Below, piece after piece: positions 22,185-33,117 of a DNA stretch of 64,000 nt. The notes below the pieces were generated by a model. That model searched no databases. It had not been told where the DNA came from and was given only the letters and a program-made list of their open reading frames with translations. Location of the stretch: contig NZ_LR733825.1 of assembly GCF_902506535.1 (NCBI RefSeq), positions 685,206 through 749,205 of the forward strand, written 5' to 3'. Source of the stretch: Pseudomonas sp. 8Z (GTDB lineage: Bacteria; Pseudomonadota; Gammaproteobacteria; Pseudomonadales; Pseudomonadaceae). The position numbers were made by a program, and so were the translations under genes. Position 1 is the first letter of the stretch, and every line of letters starts with the position of its first letter.

Positions 22185-24893
22185 ATGGCCACTATCCACG
22201 TAGACGGCAAAGATTTCGAAGTCGATGGGGCAGACAACCTCCTGCAGGCCTGCCTGTCCCTCGGACTCGATATCCCCTACTTCTGCTGGCACCCGGCGCT
22301 TGGCAGCGTCGGCGCGTGCCGCCAGTGCGCGGTCAAGCAGTACAACGACGAGAACGACACCCGTGGTCGTATCGTCATGTCCTGCATGACACCCGCCACC
22401 GACAACACCTGGATCAGCATTGACGACGAGGAATCCAAGGCATTTCGCGCCAGTGTCGTCGAATGGCTGATGACCAACCACCCGCACGACTGCCCGGTGT
22501 GCGAGGAAGGCGGTCACTGCCACCTGCAGGACATGACGGTGATGACCGGGCATAACGCCCGTCGTTATCGCTTTACCAAGCGTACCCACCAAAACCAGGA
22601 ACTCGGCCCGTTCATCGCCCACGAGATGAACCGCTGCATTGCCTGCTACCGCTGCGTGCGCTACTACAAGGACTACGCGGGCGGCAGCGACCTGGGCGTC
22701 TATGGCGCGCACGACAACGTGTACTTCGGCCGCGTCGAGGACGGCACGCTGCAAAGCGAGTTCTCCGGCAATCTGGTCGAGGTCTGCCCGACCGGCGTAT
22801 TCACCGACAAGACCCACTCCGAGCGTTACAACCGCAAGTGGGACATGCAGTTCGCCCCTAGCATCTGTCACGGTTGCTCCAGCGGCTGCAACATCAGCCC
22901 CGGCGAGCGCTACGGCGAGCTGCGCCGCATCGAGAACCGTTTCAACGGCTCGGTGAACCAGTACTTCCTCTGTGACCGTGGCCGCTTCGGCTATGGCTAC
23001 GTCAACAACGCAGATCGCCCGCGTCAGCCGCTGCTGGCAGGCCAGGCCATCGGCATCGACGCCGCGCTGGACAAGGCCGCCGAGCAGCTCAAGGGCAAGC
23101 GTGTGATCGGTATTGGCTCGCCGCGCGCCAGCCTGGAAGCCAATTTCACCCTGCGCGAACTGGTGGGTGCCGACAATTTCTATAGCGGTATCGCCGCTGG
23201 CGAATTGGCCAATATCCGCCTGATCCGCGACATCCTGCAAAACGGCCCGCTGCCAACGCCGACCCTGCGCGACGTCGAGCTGCACGATGCCATCTTCGTC
23301 CTCGGCGAAGACCTGACCCAGACCGCCGCACGCATGGCCCTGGCCCTGCGTCAAGCGGTCAAGGGCAAGGCCACCGAAATCGCTGCCGGAGCACGGATTC
23401 AGGACTGGCACATGGCGGCCGTGCAGAACGTCGCCCAGCACGCTCGTCACCCGCTGTTTATCGCCAGCGTCACGGAAACTCGCCTGGACGACGTGGCTGC
23501 CGAAAGCGTGCACGCCGCACCTGCGGATCTGGCTCGCATCGGCTTCGCCGTGGCCCACGCCATCGACCCGAGCGCCCCGGCTGTCGACGGCCTGGAAGCC
23601 GAGGCGCAAGCGCTGGTACAGCGCATTGCCGACGCGCTACTCAACGCCAAGCGCCCGCTGGTCGTGTCTGGCGCCTCTCTGGGCGACAAGGCCCTGATCG
23701 AAGCCGCCGCCAATATTGCCAGTGCGCTGAAAAATCGCGAGAAGAACGGCTCGCTGAGCCTGGTGGTGCCCGAGGCCAACAGCCTGGGCCTGGCGCTGCT
23801 GGGCGGCGAGTCCGTCGATGCCGCACTCGATGCCCTGAGTGCTGGCCAGGCCGATGCCGTAATCGTGCTGGAAAACGACCTGTACCGCCGCGCCGATGCC
23901 GCCAAGGTGGATGCTGCACTTAGCGCCGCGCAAGCGGTGATCGTCGCCGATCACCAGCGCACCGCCACCAGCGAACGCGCTCATCTGCTGCTGCCGGTCG
24001 CCTCCTTCGCCGAAGGCGACGGCACTCTGGTCAGCCTGGAAGGTCGCGCCCAGCGCTTCTTCCAGGTCTATGAGCCGAGCTACTACGATGCGGGCATTCT
24101 AATCCGTGAAGGCTGGCGCTGGCTGCATGCGCTGCACAGCACTTTGCTGGGCAAGGCCGTGGACTGGACGCAACTGGATCAGGTCACCGAAGCCTGCGCC
24201 GCCAGCAATCCGCTGCTGGCCGGGATCAAGGACGCCGCGCCGAGCGCCTCGTTCCGCATCAAGGGCCTCAAGCTCGCGCGCGAACCGCACCGCTACAGCG
24301 GCCGTACCGCCATGCGCGCCAATATCAGCGTGCACGAGCCGCGTCAGCCGCAGGATCAGGATTCCGCCTTTGCCTTCTCCATGGAAGGCTACGCCGGCAG
24401 CAAGGAAGATCGGCAGCAGATCCCGTTCGCCTGGTCGCCGGGCTGGAACTCGCCACAGGCCTGGAACAAGTTTCAGGACGAAGTCGGTGGTCATCTGCGT
24501 GCGGGCGACCCCGGCGTGCGCCTGCTCGAAGCCGCCGGTAACGCCCTGCCCTGGTTCGCCGTCAACGCCGCGTTCAGCCCGGCAGCCGGCACCTGGCAGG
24601 TGGCGCCGCTGCACCACCTGTTCGGCAGCGAGGAAAACTCCGCGCGCGCCAAGCCTATTCAGGAACGCATGCCCGAGCCCTACGTGGCCCTGGCCCGTGA
24701 GGAAGCGGCACGCCTCGGTGTGAGCAACGGTGCGCTGCTGGCCCTGCGCGTCAACGGTCAGGCACTGCGCCTGCCGCTGCAAGTACGTGATGATCTGGCC
24801 ATCGGCCTGGTCGGCCTGCCGGTTGGCTTGCCGGGCATTCCGGCAGCAGTCGCCGGTGACAGCGTGACCCTGCTGCAGGAGGCCGCGCAATGA
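22185..24893 (+). CDS. nuoG: NADH-quinone oxidoreductase subunit G
   Basis: NuoG is the largest peripheral subunit, here 902 residues. The N-terminal part holds the [2Fe-2S] N1b ligands ([19 protein letters not shown]) and the N4/N5 region with [16 protein letters not shown] and [13 protein letters not shown]. The extra N7 cluster motif CxxCxxxCx27C is intact: CHGCSSGC, then Cys in YFLCDRG. This is a feature of the E. coli-like subset. The rest is a molybdopterin-oxidoreductase-like domain without its own cofactor. The stop overlaps the nuoH start. Confidence 0.97.
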   Translation: MATIHVDGKDFEVDGADNLLQACLSLGLDIPYFCWHPALGSVGACRQCAVKQYNDENDTRGRIVMSCMTPATDNTWISIDDEESKAFRASVVEWLMTNHPHDCPVCEEGGHCHLQDMTVMTGHNARRYRFTKRTHQNQELGPFIAHEMNRCIACYRCVRYYKDYAGGSDLGVYGAHDNVYFGRVEDGTLQSEFSGNLVEVCPTGVFTDKTHSERYNRKWDMQFAPSICHGCSSGCNISPGERYGELRRIENRFNGSVNQYFLCDRGRFGYGYVNNADRPRQPLLAGQAIGIDAALDKAAEQLKGKRVIGIGSPRASLEANFTLRELVGADNFYSGIAAGELANIRLIRDILQNGPLPTPTLRDVELHDAIFVLGEDLTQTAARMALALRQAVKGKATEIAAGARIQDWHMAAVQNVAQHARHPLFIASVTETRLDDVAAESVHAAPADLARIGFAVAHAIDPSAPAVDGLEAEAQALVQRIADALLNAKRPLVVSGASLGDKALIEAAANIASALKNREKNGSLSLVVPEANSLGLALLGGESVDAALDALSAGQADAVIVLENDLYRRADAAKVDAALSAAQAVIVADHQRTATSERAHLLLPVASFAEGDGTLVSLEGRAQRFFQVYEPSYYDAGILIREGWRWLHALHSTLLGKAVDWTQLDQVTEACAASNPLLAGIKDAAPSASFRIKGLKLAREPHRYSGRTAMRANISVHEPRQPQDQDSAFAFSMEGYAGSKEDRQQIPFAWSPGWNSPQAWNKFQDEVGGHLRAGDPGVRLLEAAGNALPWFAVNAAFSPAAGTWQVAPLHHLFGSEENSARAKPIQERMPEPYVALAREEAARLGVSNGALLALRVNGQALRLPLQVRDDLAIGLVGLPVGLPGIPAAVAGDSVTLLQEAAQ

Positions 24894-25882
24894 GCTGGCT
24901 GACGCCCGAACTGATCGAGATTGTCCTCGCGGTACTCAAGGCCATCGTCATCCTGCTGGTGGTGGTGGTTTGCGGCGCGCTGCTGAGCTTCATCGAGCGC
25001 CGTCTGCTCGGCTGGTGGCAGGATCGTTACGGCCCCAACCGTGTGGGGCCGTTCGGCATGTTCCAGATCGCCGCCGACATGATCAAGATGTTCTTCAAAG
25101 AGGACTGGACGCCGCCGTTCGCCGACAAGTTCATCTTCACCCTGGCGCCGATGATCGCCTTCGCCGCGATGCTGATGGCCTTCGCCATCATCCCCATCAC
25201 CCCGAACTGGGGCGTGGCGGATCTGAACATCGGCATCCTGTTCTTCTTCGCCATGGCGGGTTTGTCGGTTTATGCCGTGCTGTTCGCCGGCTGGTCGAGC
25301 AACAACAAGTTCGCCCTGCTCGGCAGCCTGCGTGCCTCGGCCCAGACCATCTCCTACGAGGTGTTCCTGGCCCTGGCGCTGATGGGCGTGGTGGCGCAGG
25401 TTGGCTCGTTCAACATGCGCGATATCGTCGACTACCAGGCGCAGAACCTGTGGTTCATCATTCCGCAGTTCTTCGGCTTCTGTACCTTCTTCATCGCAGC
25501 GGTGGCCGTGACCCACCGTCACCCGTTCGACCAGCCGGAAGCCGAGCAGGAGCTGGCCGATGGTTACCACATCGAATACGCCGGGATGAAATGGGGCATG
25601 TTCTTCGTTGGCGAATACGTGGCCATCGTCACCGTATCGGCGCTGCTGGTAACCCTGTTCTTCGGTGGCTGGCACGGCCCGTTCGGCATCCTGCCGCAGA
25701 TCCCGTTCTTCTGGTTCGCGCTGAAAACGGCCTTCTTCATCATGATCTTCATTCTGCTGCGCGCGTCCATCCCACGCCCGCGCTATGACCAGGTCATGGC
25801 CTTCAGTTGGAAGTTCTGCTTGCCGCTGACTTTGATCAACCTGCTGGTGACCGGCGCCCTCGTGCTGGCAACGGCCCAGTAA
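24890..25882 (+). CDS. nuoH: NADH-quinone oxidoreductase subunit H
   Basis: NuoH is the membrane subunit that forms the quinone entry chamber with NuoB and NuoD. The protein has 330 residues and about eight hydrophobic helices. The conserved blocks [19 protein letters not shown] and [28 protein letters not shown] contain the charged residues of the proton-coupling E channel. It overlaps nuoG by 4 bases and is followed by nuoI after 13 bases. Confidence 0.97.
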   Translation: MSWLTPELIEIVLAVLKAIVILLVVVVCGALLSFIERRLLGWWQDRYGPNRVGPFGMFQIAADMIKMFFKEDWTPPFADKFIFTLAPMIAFAAMLMAFAIIPITPNWGVADLNIGILFFFAMAGLSVYAVLFAGWSSNNKFALLGSLRASAQTISYEVFLALALMGVVAQVGSFNMRDIVDYQAQNLWFIIPQFFGFCTFFIAAVAVTHRHPFDQPEAEQELADGYHIEYAGMKWGMFFVGEYVAIVTVSALLVTLFFGGWHGPFGILPQIPFFWFALKTAFFIMIFILLRASIPRPRYDQVMAFSWKFCLPLTLINLLVTGALVLATAQ

Positions 25883-25895
25883 GGAGAACCACAGA

Positions 25896-26444
25896 ATGTT
25901 CAAATACATATGGGGCGTGCTGGTTGGTACCGGCACCCAATTGCGCAGCCTGGCCATGGTCTTCAGCCATGGCTTTCGCAAGCGCGACACCCTGCAATAC
26001 CCGGAAGAGCCGGTCTACCTGCCGCCGCGCTACCGTGGCCGCATCGTCCTGACCCGCGACCCCGACGGCGAAGAACGCTGCGTGGCCTGCAACCTGTGCG
26101 CCGTGGCCTGCCCGGTGGGCTGCATCTCGCTGCAGAAGGCCGAGACCGATGACGGGCGCTGGTACCCGGAGTTCTTTCGCATCAACTTCTCGCGCTGCAT
26201 CTTCTGTGGCCTGTGCGAGGAAGCCTGCCCGACCACCGCGATCCAGCTCACTCCCGACTTCGAGATGGGCGAGTTCAAGCGTCAGGATCTGGTGTACGAG
26301 AAGGAAGACCTGCTGATCAGCGGCCCCGGCAAGAACCCGGACTACAACTTCTACCGCGTTGCCGGTATGGCCATCGCCGGCAAGCCCAAGGGCGCCGCGC
26401 AGAACGAGGCCGAGCCGATCAACGTCAAGAGCCTGCTGCCATGA
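25896..26444 (+). CDS. nuoI: NADH-quinone oxidoreductase subunit I
   Basis: NuoI is an amphipathic subunit with two [4Fe-4S] clusters, N6a and N6b. It has 182 residues. Two ferredoxin motifs are visible: [16 protein letters not shown] and [16 protein letters not shown]. The start has AAGGAG upstream. After its stop, a palindromic repeat occupies most of the 67 bases before nuoJ, the least compact junction in the second half of the operon. Confidence 0.97.
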   Translation: MFKYIWGVLVGTGTQLRSLAMVFSHGFRKRDTLQYPEEPVYLPPRYRGRIVLTRDPDGEERCVACNLCAVACPVGCISLQKAETDDGRWYPEFFRINFSRCIFCGLCEEACPTTAIQLTPDFEMGEFKRQDLVYEKEDLLISGPGKNPDYNFYRVAGMAIAGKPKGAAQNEAEPINVKSLLP

Positions 26445-26453
26445 CTCGTTCTT

Positions 26454-26494
26454 ACCCTCTCCCCCAGCCCCTCTCCCGCAAGCGGGAGCGGGGT
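26454..26494. repeat. REP-like palindrome between nuoI and nuoJ
   Basis: CCCCTCTCCCGC (26468-26479) pairs across AA with GCGGGAGCGGGG (26482-26493), with one mismatch. The flank TACCCTCTCCCCCAGCC resembles a dispersed CCCTCTCCC...GCGGGAG palindrome that I associate with pseudomonads and related bacteria. It ends 7 bases before the AGGAG of nuoJ. It lies within a polycistronic mRNA, so it may affect stability or relative expression. Confidence 0.75.
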
Positions 26495-26511
26495 GCAATG
26501 AGGAGCTTCTG

Positions 26512-27021
26512 ATGGAATTCGCGTTCTACTTCTCCGCCGGTGTGGCGGTGGCATCGACGTTTGGGGTGGTCACCAACACCAATCCGGTGCATGCCCTGCT
26601 CTACCTCATCGTCTCGCTGTTGGCGGTGTCGATGGTGTTCTTCGCCCTCGGTGCGCCCTTTGCCGGCGCGCTGGAAATCATCGTCTACGCCGGCGCCATC
26701 ATGGTGCTGTTCGTCTTCGTGGTGATGATGCTCAACCTCGGTCCGGCGGCTGCCGACCAGGAGCAAAGATGGCTGACGCCCGGCATCTGGGTCGGCCCAG
26801 CCATTCTCAGCACCTTGCTGCTCAGCCAGTTGCTCTATGTGCTGCTCAACCACGCCAGCGACGCCCACATCGGCCACACCACGGTCGAGGCCAAGGCCGT
26901 CGGTATCAGCCTGTTCGGCCCTTACCTGCTGGCGGTGGAACTGGCCTCCATGCTGCTGCTCGCTGCACTGGTCGCCGCCTACCACCTGGGCCGCCACGAC
27001 GCGAAGGAGCCAACCGTATGA
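26512..27021 (+). CDS. nuoJ: NADH-quinone oxidoreductase subunit J
   Basis: NuoJ is a membrane-arm subunit with 169 residues and five hydrophobic helices. The conserved helix [21 protein letters not shown] contains the pi-bulge region important for coupling. The ATG at 26512 has AGGAG close upstream and gives [13 protein letters not shown], the Pseudomonas N-terminus. Its stop overlaps the nuoK start. Confidence 0.97.
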   Translation: MEFAFYFSAGVAVASTFGVVTNTNPVHALLYLIVSLLAVSMVFFALGAPFAGALEIIVYAGAIMVLFVFVVMMLNLGPAAADQEQRWLTPGIWVGPAILSTLLLSQLLYVLLNHASDAHIGHTTVEAKAVGISLFGPYLLAVELASMLLLAALVAAYHLGRHDAKEPTV

Positions 27022-27326
27022 CCGGCATCCCACTCGAACACGGCCTGGCCCTGGCCGGCGTGCTGTTCTGCATCGGCCTGGTCGGGCTGATGGTGCGGCG
27101 CAACATCCTGTTCATCCTGATGAGCCTGGAAGTGATGATGAACGCCGCTGCGCTCGCCTTCGTCGTAGCCGGTGCCCGCTGGGGCGCGGCTGACGGTCAG
27201 GTGATGTTCATTCTGGTGATTACCCTGGCAGCCGCCGAGGCCAGCATCGGCCTGGCGATCCTGCTGCAGTTGTATCGCCGCTTCAACACTCTGGATATCG
27301 ACGCTGCCAGCGAGATGCGCGGATGA
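27018..27326 (+). CDS. nuoK: NADH-quinone oxidoreductase subunit K
   Basis: NuoK is an MrpC-like membrane subunit of 102 residues with three helices. The conserved glutamate of the proton pathway is seen in [15 protein letters not shown] and a second in [12 protein letters not shown]. It overlaps nuoJ and nuoL by 4 bases each, so J-K-L are translationally coupled. Confidence 0.97.
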   Translation: MTGIPLEHGLALAGVLFCIGLVGLMVRRNILFILMSLEVMMNAAALAFVVAGARWGAADGQVMFILVITLAAAEASIGLAILLQLYRRFNTLDIDAASEMRG

Positions 27327-29173
27327 ACCTTCTAGCCCTGACTCTATTCTTCCCGCTGCTTGGCTGGTTTCTACTGGCCTTCTCGCGCGGGCGTCTCTCG
27401 GAAAACGCCAGCGCCGTGATTGGTGTTGGCTCCATTGGCCTGGCGGCGGCCAGCGCGATTTGCGTGATCGCCCGTTTCATTACCGAAGTCCCGGTTGGCG
27501 GCTCCTACAGCCTGACGCTGTGGCAATGGATGAGCGTCGAAGGCCTGGCGCCGAGCTTCACCCTGCATCTGGACGGACTGTCGGCCACCATGCTCGGTGT
27601 GGTCACCGGCGTGGGCTTTTTGATCCACCTGTTCGCCAGTTGGTACATGCGTGGCGAGGAAGGCTACTCACGCTTCTTCGCCTACACCAACCTGTTCATC
27701 TTCAGCATGTTGCTGCTGGTGCTCGGCGACAACCTGCTGGTGCTGTTCTTCGGCTGGGAAGGTGTGGGTCTGTGCTCGTACCTGCTGATCGGCTTCTACT
27801 ACAAGCACGTGCCCAACGGTAACGCGGCGCTCAAGGCCTTCATCGTCACCCGTATCGGCGACGTGTTCCTGATGATTGGCCTGTTCCTGCTGTTCCTCAA
27901 CCTCGGCACCCTGAACATTCAGGAGCTGATGGTACTGGCACCGCAGAAATATGTGGCGGGTGATACCTGGCTGTGGCTGGCCACGCTGATGCTGCTCGGT
28001 GGCGCCGTGGGTAAATCCGCCCAGTTGCCGCTGCAAACCTGGCTGGCCGACGCCATGGCGGGCCCGACTCCGGTGTCGGCGCTGATCCACGCAGCGACCA
28101 TGGTGACTGCTGGCGTGTACCTGATCGCCCGCACCCACGGTCTGTTCCTGCTGACCCCGGAGATTCTCGAACTGGTCGGGATCGTTGGCGGCGTGACACT
28201 GGTGCTGGCGGGTTTCGCCGCGCTGGTGCAGACCGACATCAAACGCATCCTCGCCTACTCGACCATGAGCCAGATCGGCTACATGTTCCTCGCCTTGGGC
28301 GTGCAGGCCTGGGACGCGGCGATCTTCCACCTGATGACCCACGCCTTCTTCAAGGCCCTGTTGTTCCTCGCCTCTGGTGCGGTGATTCACGCCTGCCACC
28401 ACGAGCAGAACATCTTCAAGATGGGTGGTCTGTGGAAGAAGCTGCCGCTGGCCTATGCCAGCTTCGTGGTCGGCGGTTCCGCTCTGGCTGCGCTGCCGCT
28501 GGTCACCGTGGGTTTCTATTCCAAGGACGAAATTCTCTGGGAAGCCTTCGCCAGCGGTCATAGCGGCTTGCTCTACGCCGGCCTGGTCGGCGCCTTCATG
28601 ACCTCGATCTACACCTTCCGCCTGATCTTCATTGCCTTCCACGGCGAGCAGAAGACCGAGGCGCACGCCGGTCATGGCATTGCCCACAACCTGCCGCTGA
28701 TGGTGCTGATCGTGCTGTCCACCTTCATCGGCGCCTGGATTACTCCGCCGCTGGCCGGTGTGCTGCCGGAAAGTGTCGGCCATGCCGGTGGTCAGGCCCA
28801 GCACAGCCTGGAGCTGCTATCGGGTTTGATCGCGGTCAGCGGCATCGTGGTCGCCGCCCTGCTCTTCCTCGGTAAGCGCCGCGTTGCCAGCGCCGTAGCG
28901 CAGAGCGTGCTGGGTCGCCTGCTGAGCGCCTGGTGGCTTGCCGCCTGGGGCTTCGACTGGCTGTACGACAAGCTGTTCGTGCGCCCTTATCTGCTGCTCT
29001 GCCATCTGCTACGCCACGACCCCATCGACCGCAGTATCGGCCTGATTCCGCTGCTCGCCCGTGGCGGCAACGCCGCGCTGGTGCGCAGCGAAACCGGCCA
29101 GGTGCGTTGGTACGCCACCTCCATCGTGGGTGGTGCCGTGCTGGTGCTCGCCGTCATTCTCTTTTTGAGTTAA
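27323..29173 (+). CDS. nuoL: NADH-quinone oxidoreductase subunit L
   Basis: NuoL is the distal antiporter-like proton-pumping subunit, with 616 residues and about 15 helices plus the long lateral helix near the C-terminus. The family core is visible in [19 protein letters not shown] (with the conserved Glu), [31 protein letters not shown] and [15 protein letters not shown]. It is followed by nuoM after 13 bases. Confidence 0.97.
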   Translation: MNLLALTLFFPLLGWFLLAFSRGRLSENASAVIGVGSIGLAAASAICVIARFITEVPVGGSYSLTLWQWMSVEGLAPSFTLHLDGLSATMLGVVTGVGFLIHLFASWYMRGEEGYSRFFAYTNLFIFSMLLLVLGDNLLVLFFGWEGVGLCSYLLIGFYYKHVPNGNAALKAFIVTRIGDVFLMIGLFLLFLNLGTLNIQELMVLAPQKYVAGDTWLWLATLMLLGGAVGKSAQLPLQTWLADAMAGPTPVSALIHAATMVTAGVYLIARTHGLFLLTPEILELVGIVGGVTLVLAGFAALVQTDIKRILAYSTMSQIGYMFLALGVQAWDAAIFHLMTHAFFKALLFLASGAVIHACHHEQNIFKMGGLWKKLPLAYASFVVGGSALAALPLVTVGFYSKDEILWEAFASGHSGLLYAGLVGAFMTSIYTFRLIFIAFHGEQKTEAHAGHGIAHNLPLMVLIVLSTFIGAWITPPLAGVLPESVGHAGGQAQHSLELLSGLIAVSGIVVAALLFLGKRRVASAVAQSVLGRLLSAWWLAAWGFDWLYDKLFVRPYLLLCHLLRHDPIDRSIGLIPLLARGGNAALVRSETGQVRWYATSIVGGAVLVLAVILFLS

Positions 29174-29186
29174 GGAAAACAGCCTG

Positions 29187-30716
29187 ATGATTCTGCCCTG
29201 GCTAATCCTGATCCCCTTCATCGGCGGCCTGCTGTGCTGGCAGGGTGAGCGCTTCGGCCACGTCCTGCCGCGCTGGATCGCCCTGATTACAATGAGCCTG
29301 CTGTTCGGCCTGAGCCTGTGGTTGTGGCTCAGCGGTGACTTCACCCTGGCACCGGCCCCGGACGGCGGCCTGCGCTGGGCCCACGAGTTCGTCATCGACT
29401 GGATCCCGCGTCTGGGTATCACTATTCACCTGGCGATGGACGGTCTGTCAGTGCTGATGGTGACGCTCACCGGCCTGCTCGGTGTGCTCTCGGTGCTGTG
29501 CTCTTGGAACGAGATCCAGAACCGCGTCGGCTTCTTCCACCTCAACCTGATGTGGATTCTCGGCGGTGTGGTCGGCGTATTCCTCGCTGTCGACCTGTTT
29601 CTGTTCTTCTTCTTCTGGGAAATGATGCTGGTGCCGATGTATTTTCTCATCGCGCTCTGGGGGCATAGCGGCAGCGACGGTCGCACTCGCATCACCGCCG
29701 CCACCAAGTTCTTCATCTTCACCCAGGCCAGCGGCCTAGTCATGCTGGTGTCGATCCTGGCCCTGGTGTTCGTGCACTTCAACCAGACCGGCGTGCTCAG
29801 CTTCAACTACGCCGACCTTTTGAAGACCGAGCTGGCACCGGGCACCGAATACCTGCTGATGCTCGGTTTCTTCGTCGCCTTCGCGGTGAAGTTCCCGGTG
29901 GTGCCGGTACATTCCTGGCTGCCTGATGCCCACGCCCAGGCGCCGACTGCGGGCTCGGTAGACCTGGCTGGCATCCTGCTGAAGACCGCTGCCTACGGCC
30001 TGTTGCGCTTCGCCCTGCCGCTGTTCCCCAACGCTTCGGCGGAGTTCGCGCCCATCGCTCAGTGGCTCGGCGTGTTCGCCATCGTCTACGGCGCCCTGCT
30101 GTCGTTCGCGCAGACCGACATCAAGCGCCTGGTGGCCTACTCCAGCGTCTCGCACATGGGCTTCGTGCTGATCGCCATTTACTCCGGCAGCCAGATCGCC
30201 CTGCAAGGCGCGGTGGTGCAGATGGTCGCGCATGGTTTGTCCGCCGCCGCGCTGTTCATCCTCTGCGGCCAGCTCTACGAGCGCGTGCACACCCGTGATC
30301 TGCGCCAAATGGGCGGAATTTGGGCACGCATGCCGTGGCTGCCAGCCATCAGTCTGTTCTTCGCCGCCGCCGCGCTGGGGTTGCCGGGCACCGGTAACTT
30401 CGTCGGTGAATTTCTCATCCTGATCGGCAGCTTCGCTGGCGCGCCCTGGGTCGTGGTGCTGGCCGCCTGTGGCCTGGTGCTCGGCTCGGTATACGCCCTG
30501 GCGATGATCCATCGCGCCTACTTCGGCCCGGTACAGCAAGAAGCGCCGCTACCCGGCCTGAAAGCCCGCGAACTGAGCATGGTGCTCGGCCTCGGCGCAC
30601 TGCTGATTCTGCTTGGCGTTTACCCGCAACCGGTGCTCGATACCTCCGCTGCCAGCATGCATGGCGTGCAACAGTGGATGGCTGGCGCCCTCGATCAACT
30701 CGCCTCGGGCCGGTAA
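29187..30716 (+). CDS. nuoM: NADH-quinone oxidoreductase subunit M
   Basis: NuoM is the second antiporter-like proton channel, with 509 residues and about 14 helices. FFFWEMMLVPMYFLIALWG carries the conserved Glu. VKFPVVPVHSWLPDAHAQAPTAGS and RLVAYSSVSHMGFVLI are further family blocks. It starts 13 bases after nuoL and is followed by nuoN after 19 bases. Confidence 0.97.
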   Translation: MILPWLILIPFIGGLLCWQGERFGHVLPRWIALITMSLLFGLSLWLWLSGDFTLAPAPDGGLRWAHEFVIDWIPRLGITIHLAMDGLSVLMVTLTGLLGVLSVLCSWNEIQNRVGFFHLNLMWILGGVVGVFLAVDLFLFFFFWEMMLVPMYFLIALWGHSGSDGRTRITAATKFFIFTQASGLVMLVSILALVFVHFNQTGVLSFNYADLLKTELAPGTEYLLMLGFFVAFAVKFPVVPVHSWLPDAHAQAPTAGSVDLAGILLKTAAYGLLRFALPLFPNASAEFAPIAQWLGVFAIVYGALLSFAQTDIKRLVAYSSVSHMGFVLIAIYSGSQIALQGAVVQMVAHGLSAAALFILCGQLYERVHTRDLRQMGGIWARMPWLPAISLFFAAAALGLPGTGNFVGEFLILIGSFAGAPWVVVLAACGLVLGSVYALAMIHRAYFGPVQQEAPLPGLKARELSMVLGLGALLILLGVYPQPVLDTSAASMHGVQQWMAGALDQLASGR

Positions 30717-30735
30717 GGGTAAGGATTAGAGACTC

Positions 30736-32220
30736 ATGGAACATCACGCTGTCGACTTCACCCTGCAACACCTGATCGCCCTGCTGCCGCTGCTGGTGAC
30801 CAGCCTCACCGCTGTCGTGGTGATGCTGGCCATCGCTGCCAAGCGCAATCACACGGTGACCTTCATTCTCTCGGTGGTGGGCCTGAACCTGGCGCTGCTG
30901 TCGCTGATTCCAGCACTGGAGGTAGCTCCGCAACAGGTCACCCCGCTGCTGTTGATCGACACCTTCGCCTGCTACTACATGGCGCTGGTACTGGTCGCCA
31001 GTCTGGCCTGCATCACCTTGATTCACGCCTATCTCGGCGGCGACTCGGGCAAGGGCTACCCCGGCAACCGCGAGGAGCTTTACCTGCTGGTGCTGCTCTC
31101 GGCCGCTGGCGGTATGGTGCTGGTCAGCGCGCAGCACCTGGCCAGCCTGTTCATCGGCCTGGAACTGCTGTCGGTGCCGACCTACGGCATGATCGCTTAC
31201 GCCTTCTTCAACAAGCGCTCGCTGGAAGCCGGCATCAAGTACATGGTGTTGTCGGCGGCCGGTTCGGCCTTCCTGTTGTTCGGCATGGCGCTGCTGTATG
31301 CCGAGTCCGGCAACCTGGCCTTCGCCGACATCGGCGCCAGCCTGATGCGCGAAAGCAGCCAACTGGTACAGATCGGCACTGGCATGATGCTCATTGGCCT
31401 GGCCTTCAAGCTGTCGCTGGTGCCCTTCCACCTATGGACGCCGGACGTCTATGAAGGCGCCCCGGCGCCAGTGGCTGCCTTCCTCGCCACCGCTAGCAAG
31501 GTCGCGGTGTTCGCCGTGCTGCTGCGCCTGTATCAGGTGTCGCCGGCCATGAGCGGTGGCTGGTTGAACGAGCTGCTGACCCTGATCGCCATTGCCTCGA
31601 TCCTCTTCGGCAACCTGCTGGCCCTGCTGCAGAACAACCTCAAACGCCTGCTGGGTTATTCCTCCATCGCCCACTTCGGCTACCTACTGGTGGCACTGAT
31701 CGCCAGCAAGGGCCTGGCCGTGGAAGCCGTCGGCGTGTACTTGGCTACCTACGTGCTAACCAGCCTCGGCGCCTTCGGCGTGATTACCCTGATGTCCACG
31801 CCCTACAGCGGTCGCGACGCCGATGCACTGTACGAATACCGTGGCCTGTTCTGGCGCCGCCCGTACCTGACCGCCGTGCTCACGGTGATGATGCTGTCGC
31901 TGGCCGGCATTCCGCTGACTGCTGGCTTTATCGGCAAGTTCTACGTGATTGCTGCCGGTGTCGAGGCGCAACTGTGGTGGCTGCTCGGCGCCATGGTGTT
32001 GGGCAGCGCCATCGGCGTGTTCTATTACTTGCGGGTGATGGTGACCCTGTTCATGCGTGAGCAGAGTCTGCATCGCCACGACGCGCCCTTCGACTGGGGC
32101 CAGCGCGCCGGCGGCATCATGCTGCTACTGGTCGCCCTGCTCGCCTTCATCCTTGGCGTATACCCGCAACCGCTGCTGGAACTGGTACAGCAGGCCGGGC
32201 TGGTCGCTCTGGCGCAGTAA
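30736..32220 (+). CDS. nuoN: NADH-quinone oxidoreductase subunit N
   Basis: NuoN is the third antiporter-like subunit, next to K and J, with 494 residues and about 14 helices. The signature [18 protein letters not shown] contains the key Glu. [31 protein letters not shown] holds the conserved Lys. The first ATG was kept although it lies a few residues longer than some relatives. It is the last gene of the operon and is followed by a strong terminator. Confidence 0.97.
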   Translation: MEHHAVDFTLQHLIALLPLLVTSLTAVVVMLAIAAKRNHTVTFILSVVGLNLALLSLIPALEVAPQQVTPLLLIDTFACYYMALVLVASLACITLIHAYLGGDSGKGYPGNREELYLLVLLSAAGGMVLVSAQHLASLFIGLELLSVPTYGMIAYAFFNKRSLEAGIKYMVLSAAGSAFLLFGMALLYAESGNLAFADIGASLMRESSQLVQIGTGMMLIGLAFKLSLVPFHLWTPDVYEGAPAPVAAFLATASKVAVFAVLLRLYQVSPAMSGGWLNELLTLIAIASILFGNLLALLQNNLKRLLGYSSIAHFGYLLVALIASKGLAVEAVGVYLATYVLTSLGAFGVITLMSTPYSGRDADALYEYRGLFWRRPYLTAVLTVMMLSLAGIPLTAGFIGKFYVIAAGVEAQLWWLLGAMVLGSAIGVFYYLRVMVTLFMREQSLHRHDAPFDWGQRAGGIMLLLVALLAFILGVYPQPLLELVQQAGLVALAQ

Positions 32221-32240
32221 ACGAAGCCCCGCAAATGAAG

Positions 32241-32270
32241 AGCCCCCGCAGATGCGGGGGCTTTCTTTTA
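32241..32270 (+). terminator. Rho-independent terminator of the nuo operon
   Basis: The perfect 10-bp stem AGCCCCCGCA / TGCGGGGGCT has a very short loop and is followed by TTCTTTTA. Confidence 0.9.
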
Positions 32271-32340
32271 AGGGGCGCGGCTAAAGCCCCACACACAGAT
32301 TCATGGTGACGTGTGGGAGGGGCTTTAGCCGCGACAGCTA
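32271..32340. repeat. Inverted REP pair (REPIN-like) after the nuo terminator
   Basis: GCGGCTAAAGCCCC near 32279 and GGGGCTTTAGCCGC ending near 32333 are perfect inverted arms of 14 bp. The second copy is preceded by GTGTGGGA. The arrangement, with about 26 bases between arms, is that of paired REP sequences. The arm sequence differs from the two GTAGGAGCG-type repeats at 41.4 and 44.6 kb. Confidence 0.8.
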
Positions 32341-32354
32341 TATGTGTCAGCCAA

Positions 32355-32396
32355 TCCCGGGTTTCGCTGCGCTCTACCCAGGCTACCGGCTGCGGT
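32355..32396. repeat. Intergenic repeat between nuoN and livF
   Basis: CCCGGGTTTCGCTGCGCTC followed by TACCCAGGCTACCGG resembles a short intergenic element I associate with Pseudomonas. It ends just before the livF stop, so the convergent nuo/liv junction holds two different repeats side by side. Confidence 0.55.
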
Positions 32397-32400
32397 TTGA

Positions 32401-33117
32401 TCAATGCCCGCCGAGATAGGCGTTGCGCACCTCTTCGTTGCCCAGCAGCTCAGCACCGGTGCCGGTCAGACGGATTTCTCCGGTAACCATCACATAGGCG
32501 CGATCCGACAGTTTCAGCGCATGGTTGGCGTTCTGCTCCACCAGAAAGATGGTCATGCCGGTCTGCGCCAGTTCGCGCAGGGTTGCGAAGATCTGCTTGA
32601 CCACGATGGGTGCCAGCCCCAGCGAGGGCTCGTCGAGCAACAGCAGCTTGGGCCGACTCATCAGTGCGCGGGCGATGGCGAGCATCTGTTGCTCACCGCC
32701 CGACATGGTCATGGCACGCTGGTTGCGCCGCTCCTTCAGACGCGGAAACAGCTCGAACATGCGCTGGATATCCTCGTCAGCATGGCCCATGCCAATAGGA
32801 ATGGTACCCATCAGCAGGTTCTCCTCCACGCTCATGTCCGGGAATACCCGCCGCCCTTCTGGTGACTGGGCGATGCCATTGGAGGCGACATAATGCGCCG
32901 ACTTACCGGTGATATCGGTGCCCTGATAGAGAATCTGCCCGCCGCTGGCGCGCGGCTGACCGAAAATCGACATCAGCAGCGTGGATTTACCGGCACCGTT
33001 GGCGCCAATCAGGCTCACCGTCTCGCCTTGATCGATGTGCAGGCTTACCGACTTCAGTGCCTGAATCGGCCCGTAGTGCACGTCGACATTCTTGAACTCC
33101 AGTAACGGCGAACTCAT
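32401..33117 (-). CDS. livF: Branched-chain amino-acid ABC transporter, ATP-binding protein LivF
   Basis: This is one of two ATPases of a high-affinity branched-chain amino-acid importer, with 238 residues. Walker A is GANGAGKST, the ABC signature MSGGEQQ, Walker B LLLLDEPSLGLAP, and the H-loop region FLVEQNANHAL. It is the last gene of the livK-H-M-G-F operon and overlaps livG by 4 bases. Confidence 0.95.
   Translation of the reverse strand: MSSPLLEFKNVDVHYGPIQALKSVSLHIDQGETVSLIGANGAGKSTLLMSIFGQPRASGGQILYQGTDITGKSAHYVASNGIAQSPEGRRVFPDMSVEENLLMGTIPIGMGHADEDIQRMFELFPRLKERRNQRAMTMSGGEQQMLAIARALMSRPKLLLLDEPSLGLAPIVVKQIFATLRELAQTGMTIFLVEQNANHALKLSDRAYVMVTGEIRLTGTGAELLGNEEVRNAYLGGH

Noticed and set aside
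22047..23609. Open frame of 520 codons on the minus strand opposite nuoG
   Set aside because: It is antisense to an intact complex I gene, is low-complexity (Val/Ala/Gly/His-rich), and reflects codon bias of the real gene.
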